Below, piece after piece: positions 8,637 through 17,817 of a DNA stretch of 64,000 nucleotides. This stretch comes from Paracoccus pantotrophus (GTDB taxonomy: Bacteria > Pseudomonadota > Alphaproteobacteria > Rhodobacterales > Rhodobacteraceae). The stretch spans positions 2,054,501 to 2,118,500 of the forward strand of contig NZ_CP044426.1 in NCBI RefSeq assembly GCF_008824185.1, in the 5' to 3' direction. The notes below the pieces were generated by a model, which worked only from the letters and a program-made list of their open reading frames with translations, had not been told where the DNA came from and searched no databases. The first letter of the stretch is position 1. The number at the start of each line of letters is the position of its first letter. The translations under genes and the position numbers were made by a program.

Positions 8637-10403
8637 ATGACCGAACAGCCCGGTTTGACCGGCCCCCGGCTTCAGGCGGTGCTTTATGCCGACATCCACG
8701 GCTATACCCGCCTGATCGAGCAGGACGAGGCGGGAACGATCCTGCGGCTGACGCGCTCGCTTGCGCTGATCCGCAACTTGGTCGGGGATTACGGCGGCAC
8801 CGTGGTCAACACCGCCGGGGACGGGTTGGTCGCCGTGTTTCAGGACGTCCACAAGGCGCTGCATTTCGCCATCGAGATGCAGCGCGAACTGTCCTGCGAA
8901 TCCGCCTGGGCCGAGACGCGCGAACCGATCGCCTGGCGCGTCGGCATCTCGCTGGGCGAGACCTTCGAGGGGCAGGACGGGGTCTACGGCCACAGCGTCA
9001 ACCTGGCCGCGCGGATCCAGAGCTTTGCCGAGCCCGGCGGCATCTGCGTCACCGAGACGGTCTACCGGATCGTGCGCGACAATGCGCAACTGGCGCTGCG
9101 CTCGCTGGGGCGACGACGGCTCAAGAACATCTCGGCCCCGGTCGAGATCTATGCCGCGATGCCCTCGGCCGCCGCAGCCGCGCCCGCGTCCCCCCTGCCG
9201 CGCGACATGCTGCGCCGCACCGATCCCAGCCAGCCCGACGCCTCGCTGGCGATCCTGCCGATGGAAAATCTCTCGGCTGATCCCCGCGACCAGCATTTGT
9301 GCCAGGGCATCGTCGCCGATCTGATCACCAACCTGAGCCGGTTCCGGCAGCTGATGGTAATCGCGCGGCATTCCTCGGTCCTGGTCGCGGCGCAGACCAC
9401 CTCACTGCGCGAGATCGGCCGCCGGCTGGGCGTGCGCTACCTGCTGACCGGCGGGTTCCGCCGGGCCGGCAACCGGCTGCGCATCACCGTCGATCTGGCC
9501 GAGGCGGAATCCGAGAACGTCATCTGGTCCGAACGCTATGACGGCGTCATGCAGGACATCTTCGATTTCCAGGACGACGTGACCGCGATGACCGCGGCGC
9601 GGGTGGCGATCCAGCTCGACACCGCCGAACGGCGACGGCTGGCCGAACAGGCGCATCCGGCGCTTTACGCCTATGGGCTGGTGCTGCGCGGCCAGGACAT
9701 GGGGCTGCGCTTCCTGCCCGATGCCAACCTGCACGCCCGCCGCCTGTTCGAGGAGGCCCGCGACCTCGACCCCAGCTATGGCCGCAGCTATGCGGCGATG
9801 TCGCGCACCTTCAACGTCGAATGGCGCTACAACTGGACCAACGACCCGGACGCGGCGCTGAACCAGGCGCTGGTCCTGGCCAAGCGGGCGGTGCAATGCG
9901 ACAATCTGGATTCGCGCGGCTTTTCGGAAATGGGCCTGGCCCATCTCTACAAGAAGCAGCACGACGAGGCGCTGGCCGCCTATGAACATGCGCTGGAACT
10001 GAACCCCAACGACGCCGACCTGCTGGCCTATACCGGCGACTGTCTTGCCTATGTCCGGCAGGGCGACCGGGCGGTGCAGCTTCTGGAGCGGGCGATGCGG
10101 CTGAATCCCTATTACCCGGACGCCTATCTGTGGTTCCTGGGCGACGCCCATTTCCACCATGGCGATTACGCCAGGACCATCGAGACGCTTTCCAAGATGC
10201 GCGACCAGTCCGAGGCGCACCGGCTGCTGGCGGCCAGCCATGCGCTGCTGGGCCAGATGGACGAGGCCCGCCACCATGCCCGCGCGGTGATGCAGGTGCA
10301 TCCGAATTTCACCATCGCGCATTGGCGCAAGGTGCCGCCGCTGAAGCATCCCGAGGATCTGGAGCTTTACGTCGAGGGGCTGCGCAAGGCGGGCCTGACC
10401 TGA
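8637..10403 (+). CDS. Class III adenylate/guanylate cyclase with TolB-like and TPR domains
   Basis: A 588-residue protein. Residues 10-180 are a class III nucleotide cyclase domain; both metal-binding aspartates are present (Asp19 in YADIHGYTRL and Asp62 in NTAGDGLVAVF). Residues 195-345 form the TolB/FlgO-like region seen in rhizobial-type cyclases (SLAILPMENLSADP, then GVRYLLTGGFRR). Residues 345-588 are TPR repeats (LAAYEHALELNPNDADLL is a clear unit). There are no membrane segments, so it is probably cytosolic. It should make cAMP (or cGMP) in response to a partner bound by the C-terminal domains. It diverges from the GNAT/YcaO operon with a shared 129-bp spacer. Confidence 0.9.
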   Translation: MTEQPGLTGPRLQAVLYADIHGYTRLIEQDEAGTILRLTRSLALIRNLVGDYGGTVVNTAGDGLVAVFQDVHKALHFAIEMQRELSCESAWAETREPIAWRVGISLGETFEGQDGVYGHSVNLAARIQSFAEPGGICVTETVYRIVRDNAQLALRSLGRRRLKNISAPVEIYAAMPSAAAAAPASPLPRDMLRRTDPSQPDASLAILPMENLSADPRDQHLCQGIVADLITNLSRFRQLMVIARHSSVLVAAQTTSLREIGRRLGVRYLLTGGFRRAGNRLRITVDLAEAESENVIWSERYDGVMQDIFDFQDDVTAMTAARVAIQLDTAERRRLAEQAHPALYAYGLVLRGQDMGLRFLPDANLHARRLFEEARDLDPSYGRSYAAMSRTFNVEWRYNWTNDPDAALNQALVLAKRAVQCDNLDSRGFSEMGLAHLYKKQHDEALAAYEHALELNPNDADLLAYTGDCLAYVRQGDRAVQLLERAMRLNPYYPDAYLWFLGDAHFHHGDYARTIETLSKMRDQSEAHRLLAASHALLGQMDEARHHARAVMQVHPNFTIAHWRKVPPLKHPEDLELYVEGLRKAGLT

Positions 10404-10404
10404 C

Positions 10405-10422
10405 GGCCGGTCGCCGCCGGCC
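10405..10422. terminator. GC-rich hairpin between convergent genes
   Basis: GGCCGG (10405-10410) pairs with CCGGCC (10417-10422) directly after the cyclase stop. There is no clear T run, so this is only a possible terminator. Confidence 0.3.
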
Positions 10423-10485
10423 CTTGCGCGCACGCGCCCCTAAGAAGCTGCAGCGATCCCGGAGTTGGCAAGGTCATCCATCGGC

Positions 10486-11055
10486 TCATCCCAGGCTGTC
10501 ATATCTGCGGACGATCCAGCTGATGTCATAGGCCAGCCAGACCGCGCCGATCAGCGCGACGCGTTGCAGGGTCCGGGCGCGAAGCGCCGCGAAGGCCACG
10601 CACAGGCCCAGGGCCAGCCTCAGGAAATACTCGGGCCCCAACGCATGAAGATAATCGCTGCCCTTCATCAGCGTGTCGAACAGGTCGAAACCGAATGTCA
10701 GCGCAAAGACGCCGAAGAACCAGCGGCGGCGGCGCATGAAGAAGCTCTCGCTTTCGGCATGGTCGGGCAGCGCGTCGGGAAAGATCAGCGTCGCCATCAC
10801 GAAATGCAGCGAGGCATAGCAGAGAACGAAGACATAGGCGCCGAAATGCCAGTCGCTGATGCGGCGCAGCCCGAATTCCCACCACCAGAAATGCACGGCG
10901 CCCAGCAGGATGACGACCGCCCAGATCGTCTGGGCCAGCATGCCCTCGGTCCGGGCCGGCGACTGGATGCGCCGCGACAGTCCCGACAGGACGCGGGTGA
11001 TCCCCAGCCCCAGGATCATGCTGACGAGAATGCGAAGATGGCCGTAAGCATCCAT
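10486..11055 (-). CDS. Small integral membrane protein of unknown function
   Basis: About 189 residues with five or six hydrophobic segments: ILVSMILGLGITRVL, TIWAVVILLGAVHFWWWEF, YVFVLCYASLHFVMATLI, WFFGVFALTFGFDLFDTL, FLRLALGLCVAFAAL and VALIGAVWLAYDISWIV. Charged loops separate them. No catalytic motif is seen and the family is not recognised. The ATG at 11055 lies eight bases from a GGAG; a GTG at 11058 is an alternative. It is convergent with the cyclase gene. Confidence 0.7.
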   Translation of the reverse strand: MDAYGHLRILVSMILGLGITRVLSGLSRRIQSPARTEGMLAQTIWAVVILLGAVHFWWWEFGLRRISDWHFGAYVFVLCYASLHFVMATLIFPDALPDHAESESFFMRRRRWFFGVFALTFGFDLFDTLMKGSDYLHALGPEYFLRLALGLCVAFAALRARTLQRVALIGAVWLAYDISWIVRRYDSLG

Positions 11056-11181
11056 CACCGGGCTCCTTCATCCTTCGACCGCCGAAATCCATCCTGAAAG
11101 CCGTGATCGCGTTTTTCCAGCCCCGCAGCGGAGATTTATCGTAACCTGCCCAAAGAGATCGCTGCATTGAAAGGATAGGGA

Positions 11182-11405
11182 CATGCCTGCATTCAAGGCT
11201 TCGTGGACGAGCAGGCGGCGCATCGTCGTGCAGCGCTGGCCGGCCGTGCCCGTCGCGCCGAAGGCGATGGCGCACAATGCCATGTCCAGATCGGCCGAGG
11301 GCAGACGATGCCGGCATTGTTGCCGCCCAGTTCCAGGATCGAACGGCCAAAGCGTTCGGCGACCTTGGGCCCGACGACACGCCCCTTGCTGCCCCTGGTT
11401 TCCAT
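11182..11405 (-). pseudogene. Aldehyde dehydrogenase fragment (ALDH7-like), frameshifted
   Basis: Leftward sequence reads GRVVGPKVAERFGRSILELGGNNAG (quoted in part), then after a frameshift near 11300 it continues as MALCAIAFGATGTAGQRCTTMRRLLVHE. This is the catalytic core of an aldehyde dehydrogenase, with the Glu of ELGG and the nucleophilic Cys of AGQRCT, as in ALDH7/aminoadipate-semialdehyde dehydrogenases. Both ends are missing. It is not a duplicate of the intact dehydrogenase next door, whose core differs (LEMGGKNP, STGQRCTASS). Confidence 0.7.
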
Positions 11406-11726
11406 CGCCATGCGGCCGCGCGGACGGGCCGGCCGGGCCATCGCCCGGCGGTGCTGTTCAAGCCGTCCATCCGCGGTTGTGGCCCCGCGACATCTTGGGC
11501 ATGGCGACGGCCGCGACAGGGCCGAAGCGCGGATCATCGGTATCGGCGACCGGGCTTGGCGCTGGGGACGGCGTTCGGCACGCTGAGCCAGGACCTGGAG
11601 CGACAGCGGGTGATCCATCTGTCGCCGGATCGGGAAGCCTGCCACGGTCGAAGCCTGGCTGCATGCCCAACCGACCCCAACCCAATGCCGCAGGCTTCTC
11701 TCAGCTAAAGATCTGCCAAGGGCGTG
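11406..11726. other. Gene-free spacer upstream of the ALDH fragment
   Basis: 320 bases between the dehydrogenase fragment and the stop of the intact dehydrogenase. Open frames exist on both strands but none resembles a known family. It probably contains further decayed parts of the lost gene. Confidence 0.35.
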
Positions 11727-13172
11727 CTAGGCCAGCTGATAAGCCGTCTTTACCACCGTGTAGAACTCGGCAGCATAGCGACCCTGTTCCCGCGGGCCGA
11801 AGGACGAACCCTTGCGCCCTCCGAACGGCACGTGATAGTCGACGCCCGCGGTCGGCAGGTTCACCATGACCATCCCCGCCTCGACCCTGCGGCGAAACTC
11901 CGAGGCGTGCTTCAGGCTGCCCGTGCAGATCCCGGCCGAAAGGCCGAATTCCGTGTCATTGGCAATGGCCAGGGCCTCGTCGAAATCCTCGACCCGGATG
12001 ACCGAGGCGCAGGGCCCGAAGATTTCCTCGCGGTTGATGCGGGCGTCGTTCGTCGTGTTCAGGAACAGGGCCGGGGCCTGGTAGAAACCGGGCTTGTCCA
12101 GCTCAAGCCGCTCGCCGCCAAGCACCTCGGCAGCTTCGCTTCGGGCCAGCTCGACATAGGCAAGGTTGGAATCAAGCTGGCGCTGATCGACCACCGGCCC
12201 GATCTGGGTATCCGGCTGCAAGGCATCCCCGACGCGCAGGGCGCGCATTTCACGGCCAAGCCTCTCGACAAAGGCATCGTGGATGCCTTTCTGCACGATC
12301 AGCCGCGAAGACGCCGTGCAGCGCTGCCCGGTCGAGAAGAAGGCGCCATTCAGGCAGGCCTGCACCGCGTTCTGCAGATCCGCGTCGTCCATCACCACCA
12401 TCGGGTTCTTGCCGCCCATCTCGAGCTGCACCTTCCGGCGCAGGGTGCCGCATGTCGCAGCGATGCGCGAGCCGGTCGCCGCCGAACCGGTAAAGGACAC
12501 CGCGTCGATGCCCGGATGCGACACCAGGGCATCGCCCAAGACCGAGCCCGGCCCCATCACCAGGTTGAAGACGCCGGCCGGGCAGCCATGCTTGTGCAGA
12601 AGCTGCGCGATCACATGGGCGCAGCCGGGCGTCAGTTCGGCGGGCTTCAGAACCACGCAATTGCCATAGGCAAGCGCGGGCGCGATCTTCCAGGCCGGGA
12701 TGGCGATCGGAAAGTTCCAGGGCGTGATCAGGGCGATGACGCCCACGGGTTCCCTGGTGACGGCGACGTCGATGCCGGGGCGGACCGACTGCTGGGCATC
12801 GCCGGCGACGCGCAGCGCCTCTCCGGCAAAGAACTTGAAGACCTGCCCCGCGCGGATGGTCTCGCCCATCGCCTCGGGCAGGGTCTTGCCTTCTTCCCGT
12901 GCAAGAAGGCGCCCGATCTCTTCCTTGCGCGCCAGCAATTCGGTGCCGACGGCATCAAGCAGGTCGTGCCGGACCTGCGGACCGGCCGCCGCCCAAGCCG
13001 GAAAGGCCGACCGGGCAGCGTGGACGGCCTGATCGACCGCGGTGCGGTCCGCACAGGCAAAGAACCCGATGATGTCGCGGGTATCGGAAGGGTTCACATT
13101 GGGGCGGCAGTCGCCGTCCGGCAGCCATTCGCCGCCGATCAGGTTGCCCTGGATTTCGTTTCCGTCTTTCAT
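11727..13172 (-). CDS. NAD(P)-dependent aldehyde dehydrogenase, 2-oxoglutarate-semialdehyde type
   Basis: A 481-residue ALDH. Signature elements: TPWNFPIAIPAWKIAPAL, FTGSAATGSRIA, LEMGGKNPMVV with the general base Glu (about residue 260) and FSTGQRCTASSRLIV with the catalytic Cys (about 295). The closing GVDYHVPFGGRKGSS is typical of 2,5-dioxovalerate/2-oxoglutarate-semialdehyde dehydrogenases. It is the last gene of the nine-gene operon, 18 bp after a DHDPS-family gene. DHDPS-like and KGSA dehydrogenase enzymes are consecutive in sugar-acid and hydroxyproline breakdown, so the pathway may end in 2-oxoglutarate. The exact aldehyde is inferred. Confidence 0.85.
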   Translation of the reverse strand: MKDGNEIQGNLIGGEWLPDGDCRPNVNPSDTRDIIGFFACADRTAVDQAVHAARSAFPAWAAAGPQVRHDLLDAVGTELLARKEEIGRLLAREEGKTLPEAMGETIRAGQVFKFFAGEALRVAGDAQQSVRPGIDVAVTREPVGVIALITPWNFPIAIPAWKIAPALAYGNCVVLKPAELTPGCAHVIAQLLHKHGCPAGVFNLVMGPGSVLGDALVSHPGIDAVSFTGSAATGSRIAATCGTLRRKVQLEMGGKNPMVVMDDADLQNAVQACLNGAFFSTGQRCTASSRLIVQKGIHDAFVERLGREMRALRVGDALQPDTQIGPVVDQRQLDSNLAYVELARSEAAEVLGGERLELDKPGFYQAPALFLNTTNDARINREEIFGPCASVIRVEDFDEALAIANDTEFGLSAGICTGSLKHASEFRRRVEAGMVMVNLPTAGVDYHVPFGGRKGSSFGPREQGRYAAEFYTVVKTAYQLA

Positions 13173-13190
13173 GATCTTCTCCTGCTGGGT

Positions 13191-14057
13191 TCAGGCTGCG
13201 ACGCGCTCGGACGCCCGCCGATCCAGCGATGCGATGGCGGACGCGCCAAGGGTCGTGAAGGGCGGCAGCACGTTCTGCCATTCGGGGTTGGCGGTGCGGC
13301 AGGCCACCAGATACTTGACCGCGGGGATCAGCGGGCAGGCCGATATGGCCGCTCGCAACTCGGCAAGCTGGGGCGCCAGGCCAACCTCTCCCCGCCAGAC
13401 GCGCGCGCAAATCGGGGCGGTGTGGTTCGCCGTGGCCGAGATGCAGCCTGCGAAGCCGTCCCTTGGTCCCTCGGCCAGCGTGGTTTCCGAACTGGGAAAG
13501 ACCTTCAGGCCGGGGAGCCGGGAAACCAGGCCGCGGCAATAGGAAAGGTCGCCGGAACTGTCCTTGATGCCATCGAAACGCTGCGGCGCCGCGGCGTGCA
13601 GATGCGCGATCACCGCCTCGGGGATCACGAAGCCGGTCATCTGCGGAAAATTGTAGAACCAGACCCGGATCGGCCGGTCGCCCAGCGCCGCATGAAGCGC
13701 CAGGTACCAGGCGATCAGCCCCTCCTCGGACGGGGGCGTATAGTAATAGGGTGGCAGAACCAGGGCCACAGGATAGCCCAGGTCATCGGCATGGCAGGTC
13801 AGACCGATGGTTTCGTCAATCGACGGCGTGCCGGTCCCGACCATCAGGCGGCAAAGGTCCAGCGCCTCGGCGGCCTGGGTCATGACCATGCGGCGCGTCC
13901 CGGTGTCGAGGGAATTCGCCTCGCCGGTCGATCCCAGGACGTTCAATCCGTCGCAGCCGTTGGCCAGGGCCCAGCGCGCATGTTCCACAAAGGCGGCCCC
14001 CAGGAAGCGGCCCTGTGCATCGATCGGTGTCGGCACCGCAGCGACGATCCCTTTCAT
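13191..14057 (-). CDS. Dihydrodipicolinate synthase/N-acetylneuraminate lyase family protein
   Basis: A 288-residue (beta/alpha)8 class I aldolase-type lyase or dehydratase. Visible motifs are GSTGEANSLD (substrate loop), VWFYNFPQMTG with the conserved Tyr, and FDGIKDSSGD with the Schiff-base Lys. The start ATG at 14057 overlaps the ferredoxin stop by 4 bp. Paired with a downstream semialdehyde dehydrogenase, it more likely dehydrates or cleaves a keto-acid in catabolism than makes lysine. The substrate is unknown. Confidence 0.85.
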   Translation of the reverse strand: MKGIVAAVPTPIDAQGRFLGAAFVEHARWALANGCDGLNVLGSTGEANSLDTGTRRMVMTQAAEALDLCRLMVGTGTPSIDETIGLTCHADDLGYPVALVLPPYYYTPPSEEGLIAWYLALHAALGDRPIRVWFYNFPQMTGFVIPEAVIAHLHAAAPQRFDGIKDSSGDLSYCRGLVSRLPGLKVFPSSETTLAEGPRDGFAGCISATANHTAPICARVWRGEVGLAPQLAELRAAISACPLIPAVKYLVACRTANPEWQNVLPPFTTLGASAIASLDRRASERVAA

Positions 14058-14410
14058 CCTATTCTCCTTCGGGTTGCCTGCATGACGAGACGGGGAGCAG
14101 CCGGCAGATCCGGATGGTCCGGCCGGGGCGCCATGGCACGGGACCAGCCGCCGGGTTCTTCCATCTCGCCGGCCTCGTTGATGAAGACCTCGCGGTTGAT
14201 GCGTGCGAAGATGGCGTTTTCGGGGTCCAGCTCGTCCTCGTATCGGATCGCATCGACGGGGCAGATGCTTTCGCACATGCCGCATTCGATGCATTCGGTC
14301 GGGTGGATGTAGAACATCCGCTCGCCCTCGTAGATGCAGTCGACGGGACAGGAGGTGGTGCAGATCCCGTCCTTGACGTCGATGCAGCGGCCCTGGATGA
14401 CAAGCGCCAT
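14054..14410 (-). CDS. FdxA-like ferredoxin
   Basis: A 118-residue ferredoxin resembling seven-iron FdxA. The first cluster ligands are Cys9, Cys17, Cys21 and Cys25 (CTTSCPVDC region). The second set is Cys40, Cys43, Cys46 and Cys50 (CIECGMCESICP). The position matching Azotobacter FdxA Cys11 is not a cysteine. The C-terminal 30 residues are basic and proline-rich. It lies between an enoyl-CoA hydratase gene (5-bp gap) and the DHDPS-family gene (ATGA overlap). It could pass electrons to or from the FAD oxidoreductase of the same operon. Confidence 0.9.
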   Translation of the reverse strand: MALVIQGRCIDVKDGICTTSCPVDCIYEGERMFYIHPTECIECGMCESICPVDAIRYEDELDPENAIFARINREVFINEAGEMEEPGGWSRAMAPRPDHPDLPAAPRLVMQATRRRIG

Positions 14411-14415
14411 GGCAT

Positions 14416-15192
14416 TTACCGGCCGCGCCAGACGGGCGCACGCTTTTCGCGGAATGCGGCGACGCCTTCGACCGAATCCTCGGATTTCAGGGCGGCGATC
14501 AGGGCCGGGCGGCGCAGGTCGCGCGCTTCCTGCGGATTCAGATGGGCCGTCGAACGGATCGTGTCCTTGATCGCGGCCACCGACAGGGGCGCGCAGGACA
14601 GGATGTCCGCGACCCAGGCATCGACCTCGGCATCCAGCCCGTCGGGCGGCACGACCGCGTTGACCAGCCCGAACCGCGCGGCCTCTTGCGCGGACAGCAT
14701 CCGGCCCGTCATCATCAGCCCGGCGGCGATGTTGCGGGGGATCAGGCGTTGCAGGGCGACCATGCCGCCGTCCAGGGGCAGGCGGCCGACCCGCGCCTCT
14801 GGCAGCCCGAACCGGGCCTCGGTCGAGGCGATGACGATATCGGCGCCCAGCACCATCTCGAACCCGCCGCCAAGGGCAAGGCCGTTGACCCGGGCGATGA
14901 CGGGCACGGTCAGGCTTTGCCGCAGGGCGATGCCGCCGAAGCCGTTCGGATTGGCGGCGCCCCAGTATTCCAGCCCGCTGAGCCCGTTCGCGGCCTTCAT
15001 GTCCGCGCCCGCGCTGAAGGCCCGGTCCCCCGCCCCGGTCAGGACCACGCAGCGGATATCGCTGCGCGTCTCGATTTCCGACCAGATGCGGTCAAGCCTG
15101 GCATCGGTCGCAGCATCGACGGCATTCATCCGGTCGGGACGGTCGATGGTGACGCGCGCGACGTGATCGACGACTTCGAAGCGGACGGTCAT
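14416..15192 (-). CDS. Enoyl-CoA hydratase/isomerase family protein
   Basis: A 258-residue crotonase-fold protein. The oxyanion-hole segments are visible: AFSAGADMKA (about residues 60-69) and ARVNGLALGGGFEMVLGADIVIAS (about 95-118). The catalytic Glu of the typical hydratase helix falls in ARFGLPEARVGRLPLDGG. The start at 15192 overlaps the stop of the upstream CoA-transferase by 4 bp. With that neighbour it suggests a step on an acyl-CoA intermediate. Reactions in this superfamily vary too much to name the product. Confidence 0.88.
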   Translation of the reverse strand: MTVRFEVVDHVARVTIDRPDRMNAVDAATDARLDRIWSEIETRSDIRCVVLTGAGDRAFSAGADMKAANGLSGLEYWGAANPNGFGGIALRQSLTVPVIARVNGLALGGGFEMVLGADIVIASTEARFGLPEARVGRLPLDGGMVALQRLIPRNIAAGLMMTGRMLSAQEAARFGLVNAVVPPDGLDAEVDAWVADILSCAPLSVAAIKDTIRSTAHLNPQEARDLRRPALIAALKSEDSVEGVAAFREKRAPVWRGR

Positions 15193-16358
15193 ACCGCCTC
15201 CTTCCGCGCGACGGCGTTCAGGTTGAATTCGCGGATGACCTCGTCGGTATGCTCCCCCAGCCGCGGCGGCGCATGGCGGATCACCAGAGGGGCCTCGCTG
15301 AGATGAACGGGCGACCCGACCAGGGTGATCTTTCCCAGGATCGGGTGGTCCAGGTCCAGCAACATGCCATTGACCGCGGTCTGCGCGTCATCCAGCGCCT
15401 CGCCCAGGGAACGGACGGGGGCGCAGAGCAGGTCCTGATCCTCAAGCCGCTTGATCCAGTGGGCGGTCGTGTTGGTCGCAAAGGCATCGCGGAAGCGGCC
15501 CTGCAGATAGGGCTTGTTGGCCCGCTGCGACGCAAGGTTCGGATAATCGGCCGACAGATCCTCGATCTCCAGGGCCGCGCATATGTCGCGCAGCGGATGC
15601 GGCTTGAAGGCGCCGACCACCACCACCGCCCCGTCGGTCGTGTCGAACACGCCGGTCAGGGGCATCGCGGCCCAGTTCAGCACCTCGCGGTGCTTCGACC
15701 ATTGCGCGGCCTCTTGCATCTGCATGGCGATCATCGAGTCATAAAGCGAGACGCCGACCTTCTGCCCGCGCCCGGTCTTGGCCCGCGCCAGCAGCGCCGC
15801 AAGGATCCCCTGCACAAGATGCATCCCGGCCGTGTAGTCGCAAAGCGTGGTCGGATAGATCGACTTCGGCACCGCCGGATCCTGGGTCTTTTCCATGACC
15901 CCGGTCATCGCCTGGGCCAGCACGTCCTGGCCACCCTTGTGGGCATAGGGGCCGACCTCTCCGAAGCCGGTACCCGAGGCGCAGATGATGGCGGGGTTGA
16001 TCTTCGACAGCGTGTCATAGTCGAAACCCAGGCGCCGCATCACCCCGGCGCGGAAATTGTCCACGACCACGTCCGACTGGGCGACCAGGTCATAGATCAT
16101 CCGGCGGCCGGCCTCGGACTTGGTGTCGATCTCCACCGACCGCTTGTTGCGGTTAAGCGAGGCGAAGACGGCGTTGTTCATCGCCTCCTCGCTCGGCTCT
16201 CCGAAGAAGTTGCGCGACAGGTCGCCCTCGCCGGGGCGTTCGACCTTGATCACGTCCGCGCCGAAATCGGCCAGCATCTGGGTGGCGCAGGGGCCCATCA
16301 TCACCTGGGTAAAGTCGAGGACGCGGATGCCCTCTAGCGGGAGGTGCTGTTTCGTCAT
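15189..16358 (-). CDS. CaiB/BaiF type III CoA-transferase
   Basis: A 389-residue family III CoA-transferase. It opens with LPLEGIRVLDFTQVMMGPCATQMLADFGADVIKVERPGEGD, the standard N-terminus (quoted in part), followed by NRNKRSVEIDTKSEAGR. The catalytic Asp is expected in the YDTLSKINP to DVLAQAMTG region. The fold forms interlocked dimers that move CoA between carboxylic acids. It lies 14 bp after the FAD oxidoreductase gene. It probably activates the imported acid as a CoA thioester for the crotonase-type enzyme. Confidence 0.9.
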   Translation of the reverse strand: MTKQHLPLEGIRVLDFTQVMMGPCATQMLADFGADVIKVERPGEGDLSRNFFGEPSEEAMNNAVFASLNRNKRSVEIDTKSEAGRRMIYDLVAQSDVVVDNFRAGVMRRLGFDYDTLSKINPAIICASGTGFGEVGPYAHKGGQDVLAQAMTGVMEKTQDPAVPKSIYPTTLCDYTAGMHLVQGILAALLARAKTGRGQKVGVSLYDSMIAMQMQEAAQWSKHREVLNWAAMPLTGVFDTTDGAVVVVGAFKPHPLRDICAALEIEDLSADYPNLASQRANKPYLQGRFRDAFATNTTAHWIKRLEDQDLLCAPVRSLGEALDDAQTAVNGMLLDLDHPILGKITLVGSPVHLSEAPLVIRHAPPRLGEHTDEVIREFNLNAVARKEAV

Positions 16359-16372
16359 GGTGGTTCCCTTTC

Positions 16373-17746
16373 TCAGGCGGCGGCGATTGGTTCGATCAGA
16401 GCATTGGCCGAGGGCATGTCGCCCGGATCGGCGCCCTGCGCCCGCATCTGTTTCTGGATGGTCCTGACATCGACGTCGCGCAGCGCGCAGTTCGCCTGAA
16501 GCGCCTTGGCCACGGCCACGCCGGCAGCCTCGCCCTGGGCCATGCAGGGGGGGATTTCGCGCGATTGCTTCTGCGCCTCGCTTTCGACGGAATAGTGCCG
16601 TCCGGCGACGATCAGGTTGTCGATCCCCCGGGGCAGCAGCGCCCGATAGGGGGTATAGTAGTCCCTGCCCCGGCAGACCGAGTCCGCGAAATGGCGCCGC
16701 TTCTTCACGTCGTCCTTGGTGACGATGTATTCGCCCTGCAACAGCCGCGTCTGCCGGATGCCCATCTGTTCCGCCGCGCCCAGCATCTTGGCGTTCTCGA
16801 AGCCCGGCAGGTTGGCGCGGGCGAAGTCCAGCAGCGCCATCATCCGGCGGCGGCCTTCATATTCGGCCTCGACCATGTGTTCGGGCGACAGGCCGTCATA
16901 GCCCGGCATATGCGGGCAGTTGCACCAGACCACGCCGGGCAGCGGCGTCTTCAGCCACCACATCCCCCAGGCCCCGCCGATGACGCGCCTTGCCTGGCGA
17001 TCCAGCGCCTTGAAGGCTTCGGGGTTCTCGTATTCGAACGCTTCCGCCCTGGCGGTATCCACGTCCATGAGGCGGAAGACGGTCGTGACGATGAACTGCC
17101 CGGTCGCGAAGGACGCGCCCGCCGAGGCCGCCACGTCCAGATCGCCCGAGGCATCCACCACCATCCGCGCCCGGATCGCCTGCCGGCCCAGCTTGGTCTG
17201 CACGATCACGCCGGTGACGCGGTTGTTCTCGACGATGGCTTCGGAAAACCAGCTATGGGTGCGCAGCTCGATCCCCGCCTCGGCGACCAGATCCAGGCTG
17301 ACGCGCTTCCAGGCATCGGGGTCGAAGGCGACCGCGTGGATGATCGGCTGCGGCATGCCCTGCTTGTGAAAGTCGATGCAGCCCCAGCGCGCCCATTTCC
17401 GCCACATTTCCCAGTTGGTCAGGCAATCTTCGGGCGGCGGGAAGACGGCACCGTCCTGGCGCTGCATCCGGTCCACGAATTCGCTGACGATGCCGGTGGT
17501 GACGATCTCGGTCCCGTCGTTCACCATGTCGTCCAGCACAAGGACCATGCCGCCCGACGCCATGCCGCCCAGGTGGTGATAGCGTTCCACCAGCGTCACC
17601 CGCGCCCCGTTGCGGGCGGCCGACACTGCGGCGGAAAGGCCCGCCGGTCCCGCCCCGATCACCACCACATCGGTGTTGCTGACGACCGGCACCTGCTCGG
17701 CCCTGGTGGTGAGAAAATCCCTGATGCGATCGGTCATTTTGGACAA
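16373..17746 (-). CDS. FAD-dependent oxidoreductase (FAD_oxidored/GidA-like fold)
   Basis: A 457-residue flavoprotein. The dinucleotide-binding Rossmann motif is VVVIGAGPAGLSAAVSAARNG (about residues 27-46; quoted at the limit), followed by the acidic ribose site VTLVERYHHLGGMASGG. The second FAD site is VVDASGDLDVAASAGA. The end GIDNLIVAGRHYSVE and AQGEAAGVAVAKAL is typical of the FAD-dependent oxidoreductase family PF12831. It is the first enzyme gene after the ABC importer, so it may oxidise the imported compound. No specific substrate can be assigned. Confidence 0.85.
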   Translation of the reverse strand: MSKMTDRIRDFLTTRAEQVPVVSNTDVVVIGAGPAGLSAAVSAARNGARVTLVERYHHLGGMASGGMVLVLDDMVNDGTEIVTTGIVSEFVDRMQRQDGAVFPPPEDCLTNWEMWRKWARWGCIDFHKQGMPQPIIHAVAFDPDAWKRVSLDLVAEAGIELRTHSWFSEAIVENNRVTGVIVQTKLGRQAIRARMVVDASGDLDVAASAGASFATGQFIVTTVFRLMDVDTARAEAFEYENPEAFKALDRQARRVIGGAWGMWWLKTPLPGVVWCNCPHMPGYDGLSPEHMVEAEYEGRRRMMALLDFARANLPGFENAKMLGAAEQMGIRQTRLLQGEYIVTKDDVKKRRHFADSVCRGRDYYTPYRALLPRGIDNLIVAGRHYSVESEAQKQSREIPPCMAQGEAAGVAVAKALQANCALRDVDVRTIQKQMRAQGADPGDMPSANALIEPIAAA

Positions 17747-17817
17747 GCTCCTCCTGTCACGCCGGGGCGGGTCAGGACCGCGGCGTCGATTTTCCGGTTG
17801 TTTCGAATGGTCTTAGC

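Noticed and set aside
13191..14057. Lysine-pathway dapA
   Set aside because: Family motifs fit, but the operon is catabolic and the gene is followed by a semialdehyde dehydrogenase.
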